From Mangifera indica (lineage: Eukaryota > Streptophyta > Magnoliopsida > Sapindales > Anacardiaceae): DNA of 64,000 bases. Location of the stretch: the NCBI RefSeq assembly GCF_011075055.1, contig NC_058153.1, positions 2,418,001-2,482,000 of the forward strand. The letters are read 5' to 3'. The translations under genes and the position numbers were made by a program. The notes beneath the pieces were generated by a model that was given only the letters and a program-made list of their open reading frames with translations, had not been told where the DNA came from and made no database searches. This document shows, in pieces, positions 8,789 through 21,600 of the stretch (the first letter of the stretch is position 1; every line of letters starts with the position of its first letter).

Positions 8789-11700
8789 ATGGCGAGCCAG
8801 AGAAACAAAAGTGTGTTTAGAGTTTCAGTCTGCGGCCAAGAAAATATAGAGCAGTTGTCAAGAGATGGCAGCCAATACAGTTTGTCAACCGGAGTTATTC
8901 CGTCGCTTGGAGCAAGAAGCAACCGGAGAGTCAAGCTCAGAAAATTTATTATTTCGCCTTGCGATCATCGTTACAGGTGTTTCTTTCTTCTCTGTATATT
9001 AAGATTTAAGTCTTTCCTTGTTGGCTTATTCGTCATAATTGTTTTCTATAAATATATTCTTTTTCCCTTATTTGGAGGTTTCGGAAAAAATGGCATTGAG
9101 CCGCTTGAAGCGTTGTTTTTAACCCTGACGGCATTACAATTTTCAAATCCATTCTAACTAATGGGTACTGTTGTTGTTTGTGGTTAAAATTTTATTTATA
9201 GATAACTCAGCTCTTTCTTTTGACTCCTTTTGCTAAAAATACGGTAGATTCGAATTAAATTAATTTAAATTTATTATTAATTTAATTTAAATAACTATAA
9301 AACAAGTTTGAGTTTAAATTAAAGGGTTTTTATATTATTGAGTTCAAGTTTAAATTGGCAATGCTTGATTCATCACGTTTATAAGTTTAAAAAAATTTGA
9401 TTCAAATTAATTAAAATGATTTTTTTATTAACATGTATTAAAACAATATCATTTTGACCAATTTTGATTTGAATATAGAATTGAGTTGAAATCTACTTAA
9501 GTTTGACTCATAACTATAATCAAATTTGAGTTAAATTTATATTCAACTCTTCTCAAATTGAATTAAATTTAAACTAAATCTTTTCAAATTAAATCAAATT
9601 AGAATTAATATCAATTCAGCTCAAATTCATCCCAAACGGGAGGTATTCTTAAAGAACTTGAGCAGCTGCATTATTTATTTATTTATTTTATTGATACGTA
9701 TCTGTTTGTGATTTTTTTTTTTATTTTTAGTTCTTTGTAGTGTTCTTAATCTTTTACAGAGAACAATTATATTGAAAGAATTAATTTGTTGAAAATTGCT
9801 AATAAGAGTCAAGAAAAAGTTTTAAATTGAGTTATATTCCCCCTTCTATCATGATTAACTGATTATAGAGACAAATTAGTTGCAGCAAAATTTAAATTCT
9901 TGTTTTTTGCAACTATAGTTGTTCGCAAGGCTGCTAAGAGCTATACTTAAAAGGAACACCTTTTTGCTAAAAATAGTCTGATTTCAACTGATTCTTGCAG
10001 GATATGGGAGAATTTTCTTGTCCTTCTGGTTATCTACACTGCTTGGGCGTCGCCATTTGAATTTGGGTTCCTTCAAAAGCCAGAGAAAGCACTTTCCATC
10101 ACTGATAACGTTGTTAATGGATTCTTTGCCGTCGATATTGTTCTCACCTTCTTGGTAGCTTACCTTGACAAAGCCACCTATCTGCTTGTCGATAGTCCAA
10201 AGAAGATTTCTTGGAAATATGCAAGCTCCTGGTTTCTCTTGGATGTCATATCCACAATCCCATCTGAACTCGCTCACAAAATCTCTGCTATACCTCTCCA
10301 ATATTATGGCTTTTTCAGCATGCTTCGCCTTTGGCGTCTCAGAAGAGTTAGTGCCCCGTTTTCCAGGTATTATTATTATTATTTTTTTGGATATAATTTG
10401 ATTTAGATGACTTAGCTTTGATACTATTTATTTATTGGAACAGATTGGAGAAAGACAAGAACTACAATTATTTTGGGTTCGATGCTGTAAACTTATTTTT
10501 GTAAGCCCCAGAAAACTTCTTTGGATTATGTCTCTGTGGAAGAAATGCAGTTTGTTAGTTTTATTAGCCCTCATTAAGTATAGGACTCTCATGGTAGGTC
10601 ACCTTGTTTGCGGTGCATTGTGCTGGATGCTTCTATTATCTCATTGCCGCGCGTTACCATAATCCTCACAGGACCTGGATTGCAGCAACCCTGGGAGACA
10701 ACTTCATTGAAAAGAGCATTTGGACTCGGTATGTGACTTCAATCTACTGGTCTATCACTACACTAACAACTGTTGGCTATGGGGATTTGCATCCAGTTAA
10801 TGCAAGGGAGATGATCTTTGACATCTTCTTTATGCTCTTAAATCTTGGATTGACTGCATATCTGATTGGTAACATGACCAACTTGGTTGTCCATGGAACT
10901 AGTCGAACCAGAAGATTTGTGAGTTTGATTCTTGTTGTTTTATTTTTGTAAGTCGATTGCTTACATCGGGTGAAGATCCTGACGTTGCTGGTTCTGTTAG
11001 AATGCTAAGTGCTGTTTCTCTTTTTGTTTGTAATTTAAATTATCAGAGAGACACCATTCAAGCTGCTTCAAGTTTTGCTCAGAGGAACCATTTGCCACAT
11101 CGCCTACAAGATCAGATGCTGGCACATTTGTGTTTGAAGTACAGGACTGATTCTGAGGGACTCCAGCAGCAAGGGACTCTTGATTCTCTTCCTAAAGCCA
11201 TCCGATCAAGCATTTCCCATTATCTTTTTTACTCTCTCATGGACAAGGTGTACTTATTTCGTGGGGTTTCCAATGACTTGCTTTTCCAGCTGATCTCAGA
11301 GATGAAAGCTGAGTATTTTCCACCAAAGAAGATGTCATTTTGCAAAATGAAGCACCAACAGACTTCTACATTCTTGTCACCGGGGCTGTGGTAGTTGCTG
11401 AACTTAACTGTACATTTTAGTATTCAATAGTGGACATTTCTGCCCTTTTTTTTTTTGTTCTTTATTTATTCACCTAAAGTTGAAAATTGGCTGCATTCTG
11501 CAAATGACAAGGAATAAATTGCATTTACATTGAGATTTTCATAAGTTCAACATTTTAAATAATGGAAGCTAATGTTATGAATTCATTTACAGGATCTATT
11601 GATTCTCAAAAATGGAACTGAACAGGCAAGTATTATTTTTTTAACCACTAAGGAGACTAGTTTATTAATACAAGGGTCTCTTGTGGATTGAAAAGTCCTT

Positions 11701-13364
11701 TTGTCCATAATGAAAAATATGATAGCTAAATCATGTTAAATAACTGCAGATTGTTGGGGACGCTAAAGCTGGTGAAATTTGTGGAGAGATTGGGTTACTT
11801 TGTTATCGGCCGCAGCTTTTTACAGTGCAGACAAAACGATTGAGCCAACTGTTACGGCTGAACCGTACGACATTCCTGAATGTTGTTCAAGCTAATGTTG
11901 GTGATGGAACGATAATCATCAATAATCTTCTCCAGGTTTGTATATTTGGGATACCATAAGTTCATCTAACTGTATGTAGAACACTTGGGAGATCATAAAA
12001 TATTTTGATGCTCAATACAATCGGTTCTGTTTTTTTTTTTTTGGCTGGTCAGCATTTGAAAGATCTCCAAGTCCAGGACCCAACTATGGAGGGAATTTTT
12101 ATTGAGACTGAGAACATGCTAGCTCATGGGAGAATGGACTTACCTCTCAGTCTATGTTTTGCTGCACATAGAGCAGATGATTTACTGTTGCATCAGCTGT
12201 TGAAACGAGGCCTTGATCCAAGTGAATCAGACAACAATGGAAGAACACCTCTGGTTTGTGAAATTCTTCTTCTCTTATTTCTGCTGAAATTAATATCTGA
12301 TCACAGAAACTAATGTTTTCTTTTTGCCTTTATGAACTTTTTCTTTATGACATAGCATATAGCAGCATCAAAAGGAAGTGAAAATTGCGTGCTCCTCCTA
12401 CTCGATTACGGCGCAAATCTTAACTGCAGAGGTATGCCCATAAATAAGTAAATAATTGGGTTTGTATTGCATCCGTGTTAACCCATAAATGATAAATTGA
12501 CGTTCATATATGGCAGACTCAGAGGGTAATGTACCATTATGGGATGCAATGCTGGGAAATCATGAACATGTGATTAACCTTCTTATGGACAATGGTGGAA
12601 ACCTTAAATCTGGAGATATGGGTCACCTTGCATGCACTGCTGCTGAGAAGAACAACTTGGAATTACTTGAAGAAATTGTTCACCATGGTGGGGATGTCAC
12701 AAAGCCTAGGAACAATGGCTCCACTGCTCTCCACGTTGCAGTTTGTGAAGACAACATTGAAATAGTCAGATTTCTCTTAGACCAGGGGGCTGACATTGAT
12801 AAACCAGATGTCCATGGCTGGACCCCAAGGGAGCTAGCTGATCAGCAAGGACATGAGGATATACAACTCATTTTCCAATCTTTTAAGGAGACTAGAACTC
12901 AGCCTATTGGCAGGTTTACAAGTGAGCCAGCTATTAGTGGCTTAGCCAAAGAAGGTTCCTTCCAATCTACCGATGGGACATGCAACCAGGGTTGTCCACG
13001 GCGCGGGATTAATAACTTCCACAATTCATTGTTTGGAATAATGTCAGTTGCTCACACAGTGGAGAAAGACTTACTTTTTTCAGGTAATCATTCTAAGCAT
13101 GTCATGGCTGTAAGTGTTAATTCTACAAGAGTGACAATTGGTTGTCCAGAAAGGGGAGTAATCACAGGAAAGCTTGTGCTACTTCCAGCAAGCTTGCAGA
13201 AACTACTTGAAATTGGTGCTAAAAAATTTGGGATCTCAGCAGGTAAAATTTTAAGTAAAGAAGGAGCCGAAATTGATAATATAGATGTTATTAAAGACGG
13301 CGACCATCTTATTTTTGTCAGTGATGGTGATCAAAGCTCCTTGAGCCGTGGGACTACTGTGTAA
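8789..13364 (+). pseudogene. AKT1: AKT1-type inward-rectifying K+ channel, unit A copy (two frameshifts)
   Basis: Ten exons matching the intact copy at 40550-45096: 8789-8976, 10001-10366, 10444-10500, 10598-10918, 11047-11390, 11593-11625, 11750-11935, 12053-12253, 12356-12431, 12517-13364. The start ATG ([17 protein letters not shown]) is kept, as are the S4 segment ([15 protein letters not shown]), selectivity filter ([10 protein letters not shown]), ankyrin repeats and C-terminal KHA domain. Two 1-nt deletions break the frame. In exon 3, TTTTT is TTTT near 10471-10474 (exon 57 instead of 58 bp). In exon 5, AAAA is AAA near 11325-11330 (344 instead of 345 bp). Both are homopolymer losses, so a consensus error is a live alternative. 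Intron 6 starts with GC, not GT. Translation as given stops shortly after the pore-region exons begin. Confidence 0.85.
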
Positions 13365-14692
13365 TTTTTGTTTTTGTTTTTCTGCTACATGAAAATCTAG
13401 CCAAGTTATTGGATTGGGGTGGATCAGAAGAAAGCTATCAGTCACCTCACCTCTCTTATTCATTGTTTTATTCAGTTTTATATATCACAATTGAGTAATA
13501 TTATTTGTACTTATTTTTAGTATATAATGTTTGTACATAGATAATGTATCATTGTATGAATAAGTGTACGTATCATTTTATCATTAATTCAAAATAATTT
13601 AATTAAATAATGATATATTATTTATATACTAAAAATATGTATGTATAATTTTATTAATCAAAATTTTGACAAGCAAGTGTTTGCACTGGAAAGTGTATTA
13701 TGTAGATAAAGAGAAGAAGTTAGACAGGAATCGACCCGAGGGCGAAAATCGTCGGATGAAATTTCATTAATCAAAGTAACCGCATTACACTTGAGCTTTA
13801 GTTCAGGTTTTCCGGTAAATTAGTACGCTGGGTGACTCGCTTAGAAGGAAAGGCGGCAACAACAGTTCCCGTATTCCTTGGCAGATGGTAGCTACCTAAT
13901 TTTTGATATTATGTATTAAATATTATATAATATGGTATAATTTTAAATACTAAAATATTTTAATTATAAACATATTTAAAATTTTAAAATTTTAAAATTT
14001 TTCATATATATTATCACTATATCATCATTTCCTCTAAAAAAATATATCGATTCATATCAATAATATATATTATATCATAAGATATGTATCATATTATATG
14101 ATATATCTATTACATCATATTAATTCAATACACCTCATGCACGTATCATTTTTTTTGTATCATATCATAAGTATTTTTGAGAGGTTATCAATAGTCATAT
14201 AAAGAAAAAATAATAATACTACATATGCAAACAAATTATATAAATTTATTCATACAACTTATATGGTAAGATCCAACTGAATAATTTTGAATTGAAAAAA
14301 AATATATAAAATTTGATTAAATAATTTTGAATTAAGAGAAAAAGTTTATGATTTTCTTGTTTCGAAACATACAAACTCATGCATGTATCACGACTTCTAG
14401 TTCTCTCACATGCCACAGCCATGTATGTATCAGAGTGACAAAATTATCAAAGACATGGCAGGGCAACCAAACATTTTCAAGCAAAGCAATGCGTATAACT
14501 GCACAGATATTTATGAAACCCCATTTTCCTCATTATCAGCTTTGCACAATTTAGAGAAAAATGCTAACATTCTTTTTATTCCTTGCTATAGCAAACAAAA
14601 TTTGCCATGCAAATATACACTGTAGCTTTTCCATGCTGAAAGATTTCAAACATTACAGATACGTTGTGTATAACTTACCCTCCCACCCATCA
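13365..14692. other. Intergenic between AKT1-A and RING-CH fragment
   Basis: Holds the AKT1 3' region, a block at 13670-13900 conserved in unit B but unrecognised, AT-rich simple sequence, and (from about 14340) DNA corresponding to the 3' UTR or downstream region of the minus-strand RING-CH gene. The plus-strand ORFs here (14348-14625) are not considered genes. Confidence 0.5.
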
Positions 14693-15605
14693 TTACAAAA
14701 GCTTCATCGTTTTTAGACGTTCTTCATGTTCCAGATCCAGTTTAGGCAGTGTGTAACTACCATGAAGATCCTCCACAATGTACTCCTACGAAAGGTTTTA
14801 AACAGTGAGTGTTCGATGACTCAAGTATTGAAGCATCATTGTCTACGAAATCTACTTTACCCTATCAAGTATCTGTAAGGTACAAAAAACAATTTTTTAC
14901 AGGATAGGTGTGATTCGGTGATTACCTTTGTAAGCTCTCTTTTGGTGAGAATGTGGCAGTGTCGCTGCCAGATCTTCTGAATTGTGGCAGCAAGGAAACC
15001 GTAGGCTATGCCAAGAATGGCGAAAATGACAACAAAAACAATAACTAGGGCAAAGCATGCTTCCATAGACACAGGAAAACAATCCAAAATACCCCAGCCA
15101 TAGCAGCAGTTTTGGCAGTTAGTCATCCGTGGGTCATTAGTGCTCAGGGAGGAACAATGTAGTATGAGCCCAAAAAATCCAAGCAGCACAAAGAAGGCCA
15201 TGACCCCCGATATTGTTCAAACAGACCATATTAGAAAACATGTGTCTATTGGATAAAAGCACACAGAGATGCATCAGGAATTTCCACAAGTCACTCCTTG
15301 TACCCAGCATTCTAGACACCATGCAGGTAGAACGATCAAACAATGGCACACAATGACAAATGGAACAACAAAATTAGGTTCCATATAAAATATTCAAAAT
15401 AAGAATATGATGACAAATATGAAGCATTTCAAACAGTCAATTGAGATTAGAAATAATGTATTTCCAATCAAATATGCATATACATATTACTGAATTTAAA
15501 AATTTTACCTATACAATAGTAAAATGGAATAGGATGCTTTGACAGGATACGATCCCAACCATCACTGAATGAATTCCTGAAGGTCCCATCTTTATCCATG
15601 AGGTA

Positions 15606-15606
<1 letters not shown>
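14693..15606 (-). pseudogene. RING-CH protein gene, 3' fragment (exons 4-6)
   Basis: Minus strand: part of exon 4 (15606-15509), exon 5 (about 15204-14926) and exon 6 (14785-14693, ending EERLK...LL-stop). It encodes the C-terminal membrane domain of the RING-CH protein whose full gene lies at 46422-49635. Exon 5 here keeps the frame through CCYGWGILDCFPVSMEACFAL, broken in the other copy, but has lost 6 bp (Met-Ala before IQKIW), and its acceptor AG is mutated to GG (CAATATCGG). The catalytic zinc-finger exons are absent because the duplication ends inside exon 4. It cannot encode a ligase. Confidence 0.8.
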
Positions 15607-15871
<265 letters not shown>

Positions 15872-16265
15872 TTAATAAAAGCGTATAACTAAAATATCCA
15901 GGGTTTAAAAAATCATCAAAGAATTAATTAGGTCCAACTCTTTGACGGTTCAAAGAATTATTAACATAAACCATCAATCACTCAAACAAAGCGTCTAATA
16001 TAAAAATTAATAAAAGGGAGAGTAGTTCCAAAAGGACTATCGCTTTTCCTCAAAACTCCTTTAAACATAAACAATAAAAGAATGTATTTCCATAAACTGT
16101 TAACATGAAACTTCATGTCTCTCTAAGTTACACATTAAATTTCTTGTTTGCACTCTCTTTCACGAATAAAAATGGAAAAAACCAAGCATATTGCAGTGTT
16201 AATTTAAAAAGAAAAGAAAAGAAAACGACCACAAATCAGAAAAAGTAAATAATCGGTAAATATAC

Positions 16266-16480
16266 CAGTGCCGCAATCACCGACGATTACAAGCTTGAAG
16301 CTCGGGTAGTCGACAGTCTGCTGATTTGGCAAAGCCTGAAAAACAAGAAAACATAAAGATTCATCCCGTTAATAAACCTACTTACAAGTTTCGGAAACAA
16401 TACATCAAGATCTGAAATTGTTAAATGAAACCTAAAGTATAGCAAGAAGATAGAGGAAGAGCTTACCATTAGTATATAGC
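16266..16480 (-). pseudogene. Ran GTPase 5' fragment (module 1)
   Basis: Minus strand: ATG at 16469-16467 directly followed by a GTAAGC donor, then exon 2 at 16335-16266 reading [20 protein letters not shown] followed by CGT and a split Gly codon at a GTATAT donor. This is the N-terminus of plant Ran up to the middle of the P-loop. The P-loop reads GDCGTG; Ran has GDGGTGKTT, and module 2 keeps GDGGTG. No further Ran exons follow; the next recognisable exon is RPT6 exon 5. Ran controls nucleocytoplasmic transport, but this piece cannot encode a GTPase. Confidence 0.8.
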
Positions 16481-16559
16481 GCTAGAGTGAGCGATGAAGG
16501 GAGCAGAGATATGATAGAAGATGAAGCCGGCGATGAGCACGGGCTTACATGGGAGTGAG

Positions 16560-17126
16560 GGATTTGAACTGAGGGTCCAGCGTGGCTTTAACTTAACTTT
16601 ACTCTACCAACCGTTGGATTTAATTACTTTTTGGTGATTCTTCTTTGTTCTGGAACATTATTGACCGTCTGATCTATGTTTGCCTCGGATGTACGGACTT
16701 TCTTTCCGCTCCGCTTTCTTTATAAGCTCACTCAAATTTCAAACTCATCCATATCGTTTATTATATTTTTTCATAAAATAAATACATGTAAATCCACGAG
16801 TGTTTTTTCAAACATTTGAACTTTGATAAGAGCTGGCAGCGAGGGCCGGCCCGGTCCAATCTTTGCTGGGCTCACAAATATAATAGACCCTATTAGGATC
16901 TCACGAGAAAGATTTGCGGGCTCCCTTGATACATTCAAAAAAAAATAAAAAATTACGAAAATTAATAATTTCCAAAAAATTAAAAAATTGTTTTTGTGGT
17001 TTGGTCTGTAAAAAAACATACGAAGGCACTGTGGATCATCTCTGGGGCAGAACATGACCCATGGCACGCTCGTCATTAAAACAAATATAGTAATTTCCAG
17101 CAAGAGAATTCAGAACATGACCCTGC
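16560..17126. other. Module-shared intergenic DNA
   Basis: Shared with module 2 (about 29060-29590), including GAGGGCCGGCCCGGTCC-like sequence reminiscent of hAT-type termini. No gene seen. Confidence 0.45.
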
Positions 17127-17251
17127 AGCGCGTGTTATGCACGCGCTATGATCCAAGAGAAATGTCACATTCATGCGCGTCTCCTTCTCAGAGGCGCGTG
17201 AAGGACAGAAAGGGCGCGTGATGTCACGTGGCTTTTATTTAGAGGCGCGTG
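17127..17251. promoter_or_regulatory. Cluster of CGCG boxes with a hairpin and a G-box
   Basis: GCGCGTG or its complement occurs at 17128, 17140 (inverted), 17174, 17194, 17214 and 17245. The first pair forms AGCGCGTG-TTATG-CACGCGCT, an 8-bp perfect inverted repeat. A CACGTG G-box is at 17225-17230. (A/C/G)CGCG(T/C/G) is the known binding site of CAMTA calmodulin-binding factors. The cluster lies about 0.65-0.8 kb upstream of the Ran 5' fragment and is not seen in modules 0 or 2. Regulatory function is inference. Confidence 0.35.
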
Positions 17252-17560
17252 TAACGTGTAGATTTCTTCATTTGGCGAGTTTACAGTCCCCAGACATGCC
17301 TGTAAACTTAAGGTATGCATGAGAAGTAATTAGAAGCACAATCTACACAACATACTGAGAAGTATTTAAAAAGCATAATCCACAACACCAAAACAGAATC
17401 CCATACTAAGTTTAACAGCACGATAACACATTCCAACAAATCCCATTACCAAATCCCAAACACATAATGTTGCAAACATTTTTCAAATGACAAACGAAAG
17501 CACAAGTTGAAGGGGCTTAAAAGCCTGCACGAATGCTTGTAGCTTGACAGTAACTGCCCT

Positions 17561-17949
17561 TTACTCAAATGCATTTCCATCATCGTCAGGAAGAGGCTGA
17601 CTAGCTGCTGCAGCAAGCTTGGCTTCATGCCTAAGGGAAACAAAAAAATTACAATCAGGCAGAAGAAATTAACAACATTAAATTATGCCTAGGGGGAGTG
17701 GCCACAAATTGTTCAGACTGAAGAGAAGAATCCTTAAATTCCAAACTAAGTGATTGCAAGCATGAAGATTAAGTTCTCTTACTGTTGCTGTGCAGCCAAC
17801 TCTATGTTTACTTCTGGGGGAGCAACAGCAGGAGACTCGACAATTTTTCTGGTTATCCACCAAAGGAGAATTGCAACCTTTAAAACAAGCAACAGGACGG
17901 TGAAAGAGATAACAAGCAGCTTGAAACAGTTGAAAAGCCCCTCCTCCAT
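17561..17949 (-). CDS. Membrane-segment/Ran-tail chimera, copy 1 (ORF open, promoter cut off)
   Basis: Two exons, 17949-17783 and 17630-17561, joined by a GTAAGAG donor and TTAG acceptor, encode 78 aa. Residues 1-35 (MEEGLFNCFK, then a hydrophobic run ending AILLWWITRK) form one likely membrane helix. Residues 36-78 are the Ran tail (IVESPAVAPPEVNIELAAQQ, HEAKLAAAASQPLPDDDGNAFE). Ran's GTPase core is missing. Retroelement DNA begins 22 bp upstream of the ATG, so the promoter present in module 0 is separated from it and expression is doubtful. See the better-preserved copy at 30828-31216. Confidence 0.4.
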
Positions 17950-17970
17950 CTTAGATAGCGAGCAAGATGC

Positions 17971-18315
17971 TGTCACAGGGGTGTTCCCCGTACCCTGTGC
18001 GGCATCCTCGAGGTGCGGACTGTCTCGAGGATCAGCCTGTGCATGCGTCCACATAGTGGCATCGAATCACTGGTTTCGTCCTGCCTTGGACTCATCAGGA
18101 GAGCGGCTCCAGCTCCCGACCAGTTTGTGCGGGGTTGGCCTAGTCCCCCCTTCAATGCCGGGTGAGTAGCATTGTGCACGCCCCGTGGCTGGAGCACTCC
18201 CAATCGCATCTATTGCCTTCCGAACCCAATGATCACGCATACTCATTCTTTAAGATCGCCATCACCTCATAGCTGCCCAAAGCCTTGCCACAGCTCTCAA
18301 CTTTAGCCCGTGACA
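17971..18315 (+). mobile_element. Unrelated LTR attached to the copia 5' end
   Basis: 345 bp with TGTCAC at the left and GTGACA at the right, a perfect 6-bp LTR-style terminal inverted repeat. It is followed by AACC and TGGTATCA, the first 8 nt of an initiator-Met tRNA primer-binding site. It is GC-rich and unlike the copia LTRs. GATGC lies immediately before it (17966-17970) and recurs immediately after the copia 3' LTR (22860-22864). I infer an LTR of a second retroelement; the family is unknown. Confidence 0.6.
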
Positions 18316-18328
18316 AACCTGGTATCAA

Positions 18329-18558
18329 TGTTGAGTTGTTCTGTTATCTAGTCAAATAATATCCCTATTGTTAAGGGTGGTATTTTCTGTTTGTTTTAGT
18401 CTTTCCACGTCTCTAGGAGTTGTTAGACGTGGGTTGCTTATTTCTTGGTCAAGCTGTTATGTAAGGCTATTTAAGAGCCAATGTTTTTCTTATTTCTGAA
18501 TAAGACGAAATCTTCAGTACCAATATTCTTTTCATAAGCTTTTCTTTTGTTATTAACA
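18329..18558 (+). repeat. Copia 5' LTR
   Basis: 230 bp, TG...CA ends. It carries a TATTTAAGAG-like TATA region near 18467 and an AATAAGACG segment before the presumed polyadenylation region. It appears identical to the 3' LTR. Confidence 0.95.
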
Positions 18559-18560
18559 TT

Positions 18561-18572
18561 TGGTATCAGAGC
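18561..18572 (+). other. Copia primer-binding site
   Basis: TGGTATCAGAGC, complementary to the 3' end of plant initiator methionine tRNA, two bases after the LTR. It primes minus-strand DNA synthesis. Confidence 0.9.
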
Positions 18573-18617
18573 TCCATCACGGGGCCTGATTAAAATTTGA
18601 AGCAGCAATCTTCAACA

Positions 18618-21600
18618 ATGACGTCAGAGAGTTCATTTGTGCAGCCATCAATTCCAAAGTTTGATGGGCACTACGATCATTGGGCAATGCTCATGGAAAA
18701 CTTCTTGCGTTCAAAGGAGTATTGGGGTTTAATCGAGACTGGAATTCCTGCAGCAGCAGAAGGTGCAATGCTTACAGATGCACAGAGAAAGAACATTGAA
18801 GATCAGAAGCTGAAAGACTTAAAGGCGAAAAACTATCTATTTCAAGCATTAGATCGTTCAATCCTGGAAACGATCCTTAATAAGGATACAACAAAAAACA
18901 TATGGGATTCTATGAAGCAAAAATATCAAGGAACAACTCGAGTCAAGCGTGCACAGCTGCAAGCACTTCGAAAGGAATTTGAAGCTCTTCACATGAAAGC
19001 AGGAGAATCTGTAAATGAGTATTTTGCTCGTACACTTGCAATAGCAAACAAGATGAAAGCAAATGGTGAGAACAAAGGAGATGTTGCTGTCGTTGAAAAG
19101 ATTTTGAGATCTATGACTCCCAAATTTGATTATGTGGTTTGTTCTATTGAGGAGTCTAAAGATATAGACACTTTGACCATTGACGAATTGCAAAGTAGCT
19201 TACTTGTACATGAACAACGTATGAGTACTCACATCGAAGAAGAACATGCTTTGAAGGTCACCCATGGAGATCAGTCAAGAGGAAGCGGTCGAGGTCGTGC
19301 AAGTGTTAGAGGCAGAGGACGAGGACGAGAAAGAGGTAGACAAAACTTTAACAAAGCCACAGTGGAATGCTACTGTTGTCATAAACTTGGGCATTTTCAA
19401 TGGGAATGTCCAAGTAAGGAGAATGAGGCAAATTATGCAGAGACACAAGAAGAAATGTTGTTGATGGCGTGCATGGATAGAAACAAAGACAACAAAGAAG
19501 ATGTGTGGTACCTTGATTCAGGATGTAGCAATCATATGTGTGGAATGAAGGAATATTTCTCAGATCTAAATGAGAGTTTCAGAGATTCGGTGATGCTAGG
19601 CAACAACACAAGCTTGGCTGTAATGGGAAAGGGCAACGTGAGGCTACAAGTGAATGGAACAACACAGATTATTACAGAAGTGTTTTATGTACCGGAATTG
19701 AAAAACAACTTGTTGAGCATAGGACAATTGCAGGAAAAGGGGCTTTCTATTATGTTTCAACATGGAAGGTGCAAAGTGTTTCATCATGAGAGAGGATTGA
19801 TCATGGACACGAAGATGTCTGAAAAACGAATGTTCATACTACAAGCAATATCTCAGCCTTTATCATCTGTTTGTTTTCACTCAATTATTGAGGATAAGGT
19901 ACAACTTTGGCATTGCAGATATGGGCACTTGGGTTTCGCTGGTTTAAAAACTCTTCAACAAAAGAAAATGGTGAATGGTCTACCTCAACTAAAGTCTCCT
20001 TCAAGGCTGTGCAAGGATTGTTTAGTAGGAAAACAACAAAGAGGTTCGTTTCCAAAGCAAAGCACCTGGAGAGCATCACAAATTCTTCAATTAATACATG
20101 CTGATATTTGCGGACCGATCAAACCTATCTCTAATAGCAAGAAAAGGTATTTGCTTACCTTTACTGATGACTTCAGTAGAAAAACATGGGTTTTCTTTTT
20201 AACAGAAAAAACAGAAGCCTTTGATATCTTCAAAAGGTTTAAAATTCGTGTTGAAAATGAGACAAATGCATCAATTAAAGGCTTGCGTACTGATCGAGGA
20301 GGAGAGTTTACATCACAAGAATTCAATAATTTTTGTGATAAGAATGGTATCCAGAGACAGTTGACAGCTCCATACACGCCGCAGCAGAACGGAGTTGCAG
20401 AACGAAAAAACAGAACCATTATGAATATGGTCCGCAGTATGCTTTCAGAAAAGAAGATTCCTAAAACCTTCTGGCCTAAAGCAATCAATTGGACGGTGCA
20501 TGTCTTAAATCGAAGTCCGACTTTGGCCGTCAAAAATAAGACTCCGGAAGAAGCCTGGAGTGGAGTCAAGCCCTCAGTTGAGTATTTTAGAGTTTTTGGT
20601 TGTCTTTCTCATGTTCATGTACCTGATAATAAAAGAACAAAGTTGGATGATAAAAGTTTGAGTTGTGTTTTGCTGGGAGTTAGTGAGGAGTCGAAGGCTT
20701 ATCGATTTTATGATCCTATTTCTCAAAGGATCATAATAAGCAGAGACGTTATGTTCGAAGAAGACAAGGGCTGGGATTGGGATACGAAGTATGAGGAAAA
20801 TATTGTCTGTGACTTGGAATGGGGTGATCAAGAGAAGGAAGTAGCTGAAATTGATAGAAATAGGGGTGAATCTGATCTTGATAATAATGTACAAGAAGAG
20901 GAGGATTTCTCCTCTGATTCTTTGGCTGTAGAGAATTCATCTAGTTCGAATAGAGGGAGGAGTCGGAGACCACCAGTTTGGATGCAAGACTACGAAACAG
21001 GAGAAAGACTTTCTGAAGAAGAAAATGAAACTCAGTTGGCTATGTTTACGTCTGTTGATCCTATTCGTTTTGAAGATGCTGTAAAAATTGAGAAATGGAG
21101 GAAAGCCATGGATGTCGAAATGGAAGCAATAAAAAGGAATGACACATGGGAATTAACAGATTTACCTGAAGGTGGAAAGAAAATTGGAGTAAAGTGGGTT
21201 TACAAGACCAAATTTAATGAGAGTGGAGAAGTTGACAAGTACAAGGCAAGGCTTGTAGTGAAGGGATATTCTCAACAACAAGGTGTAGATTATACAGAAG
21301 TGTTTGCACCCGTGGCACGTATGGAAACAATTCGTTTGGTGGTGGCTCTTGCAGCTCAAAGAGGATGGGTCATCTATCAACTTGACGTAAAATCTGCGTT
21401 TCTATATGGTGAGCTGAATGAAGAAATTTTTGTTGAACAACCTTGTGGTTATGTGCAAAAAGGACATGAACACAAGGTTTATAAATTAAAGAAGGCACTT
21501 TACGGGCTTAAGCAAGCACCGCGTGCATGGTACAGCCGTATAGAAGCTTATTTCATAAAGGCAGGTTTTGAGAAATGTGATTATGAGCATACTCTTTTTA

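Noticed and set aside
8789..13364. Assignment as an outward rectifier (SKOR/GORK) because of ankyrin repeats and GYGD filter
   Set aside because: The N-terminal IEQLSR...[17 protein letters not shown] and the KHA segment [16 protein letters not shown] match AKT1-type channels; SKOR/GORK lack these blocks.
14348..14625. Plus-strand ORFs (up to 71 aa) identical or nearly so in units A and B (also 46077-46354)
   Set aside because: They lie in the presumed 3' UTR of the minus-strand RING-CH gene. Conservation is explained by recent segmental duplication, and no protein family is recognisable.
17973..18209. 78-aa minus-strand ORF in GC-rich DNA
   Set aside because: It lies within the LTR-like sequence 17971-18315 and has no recognisable domain.
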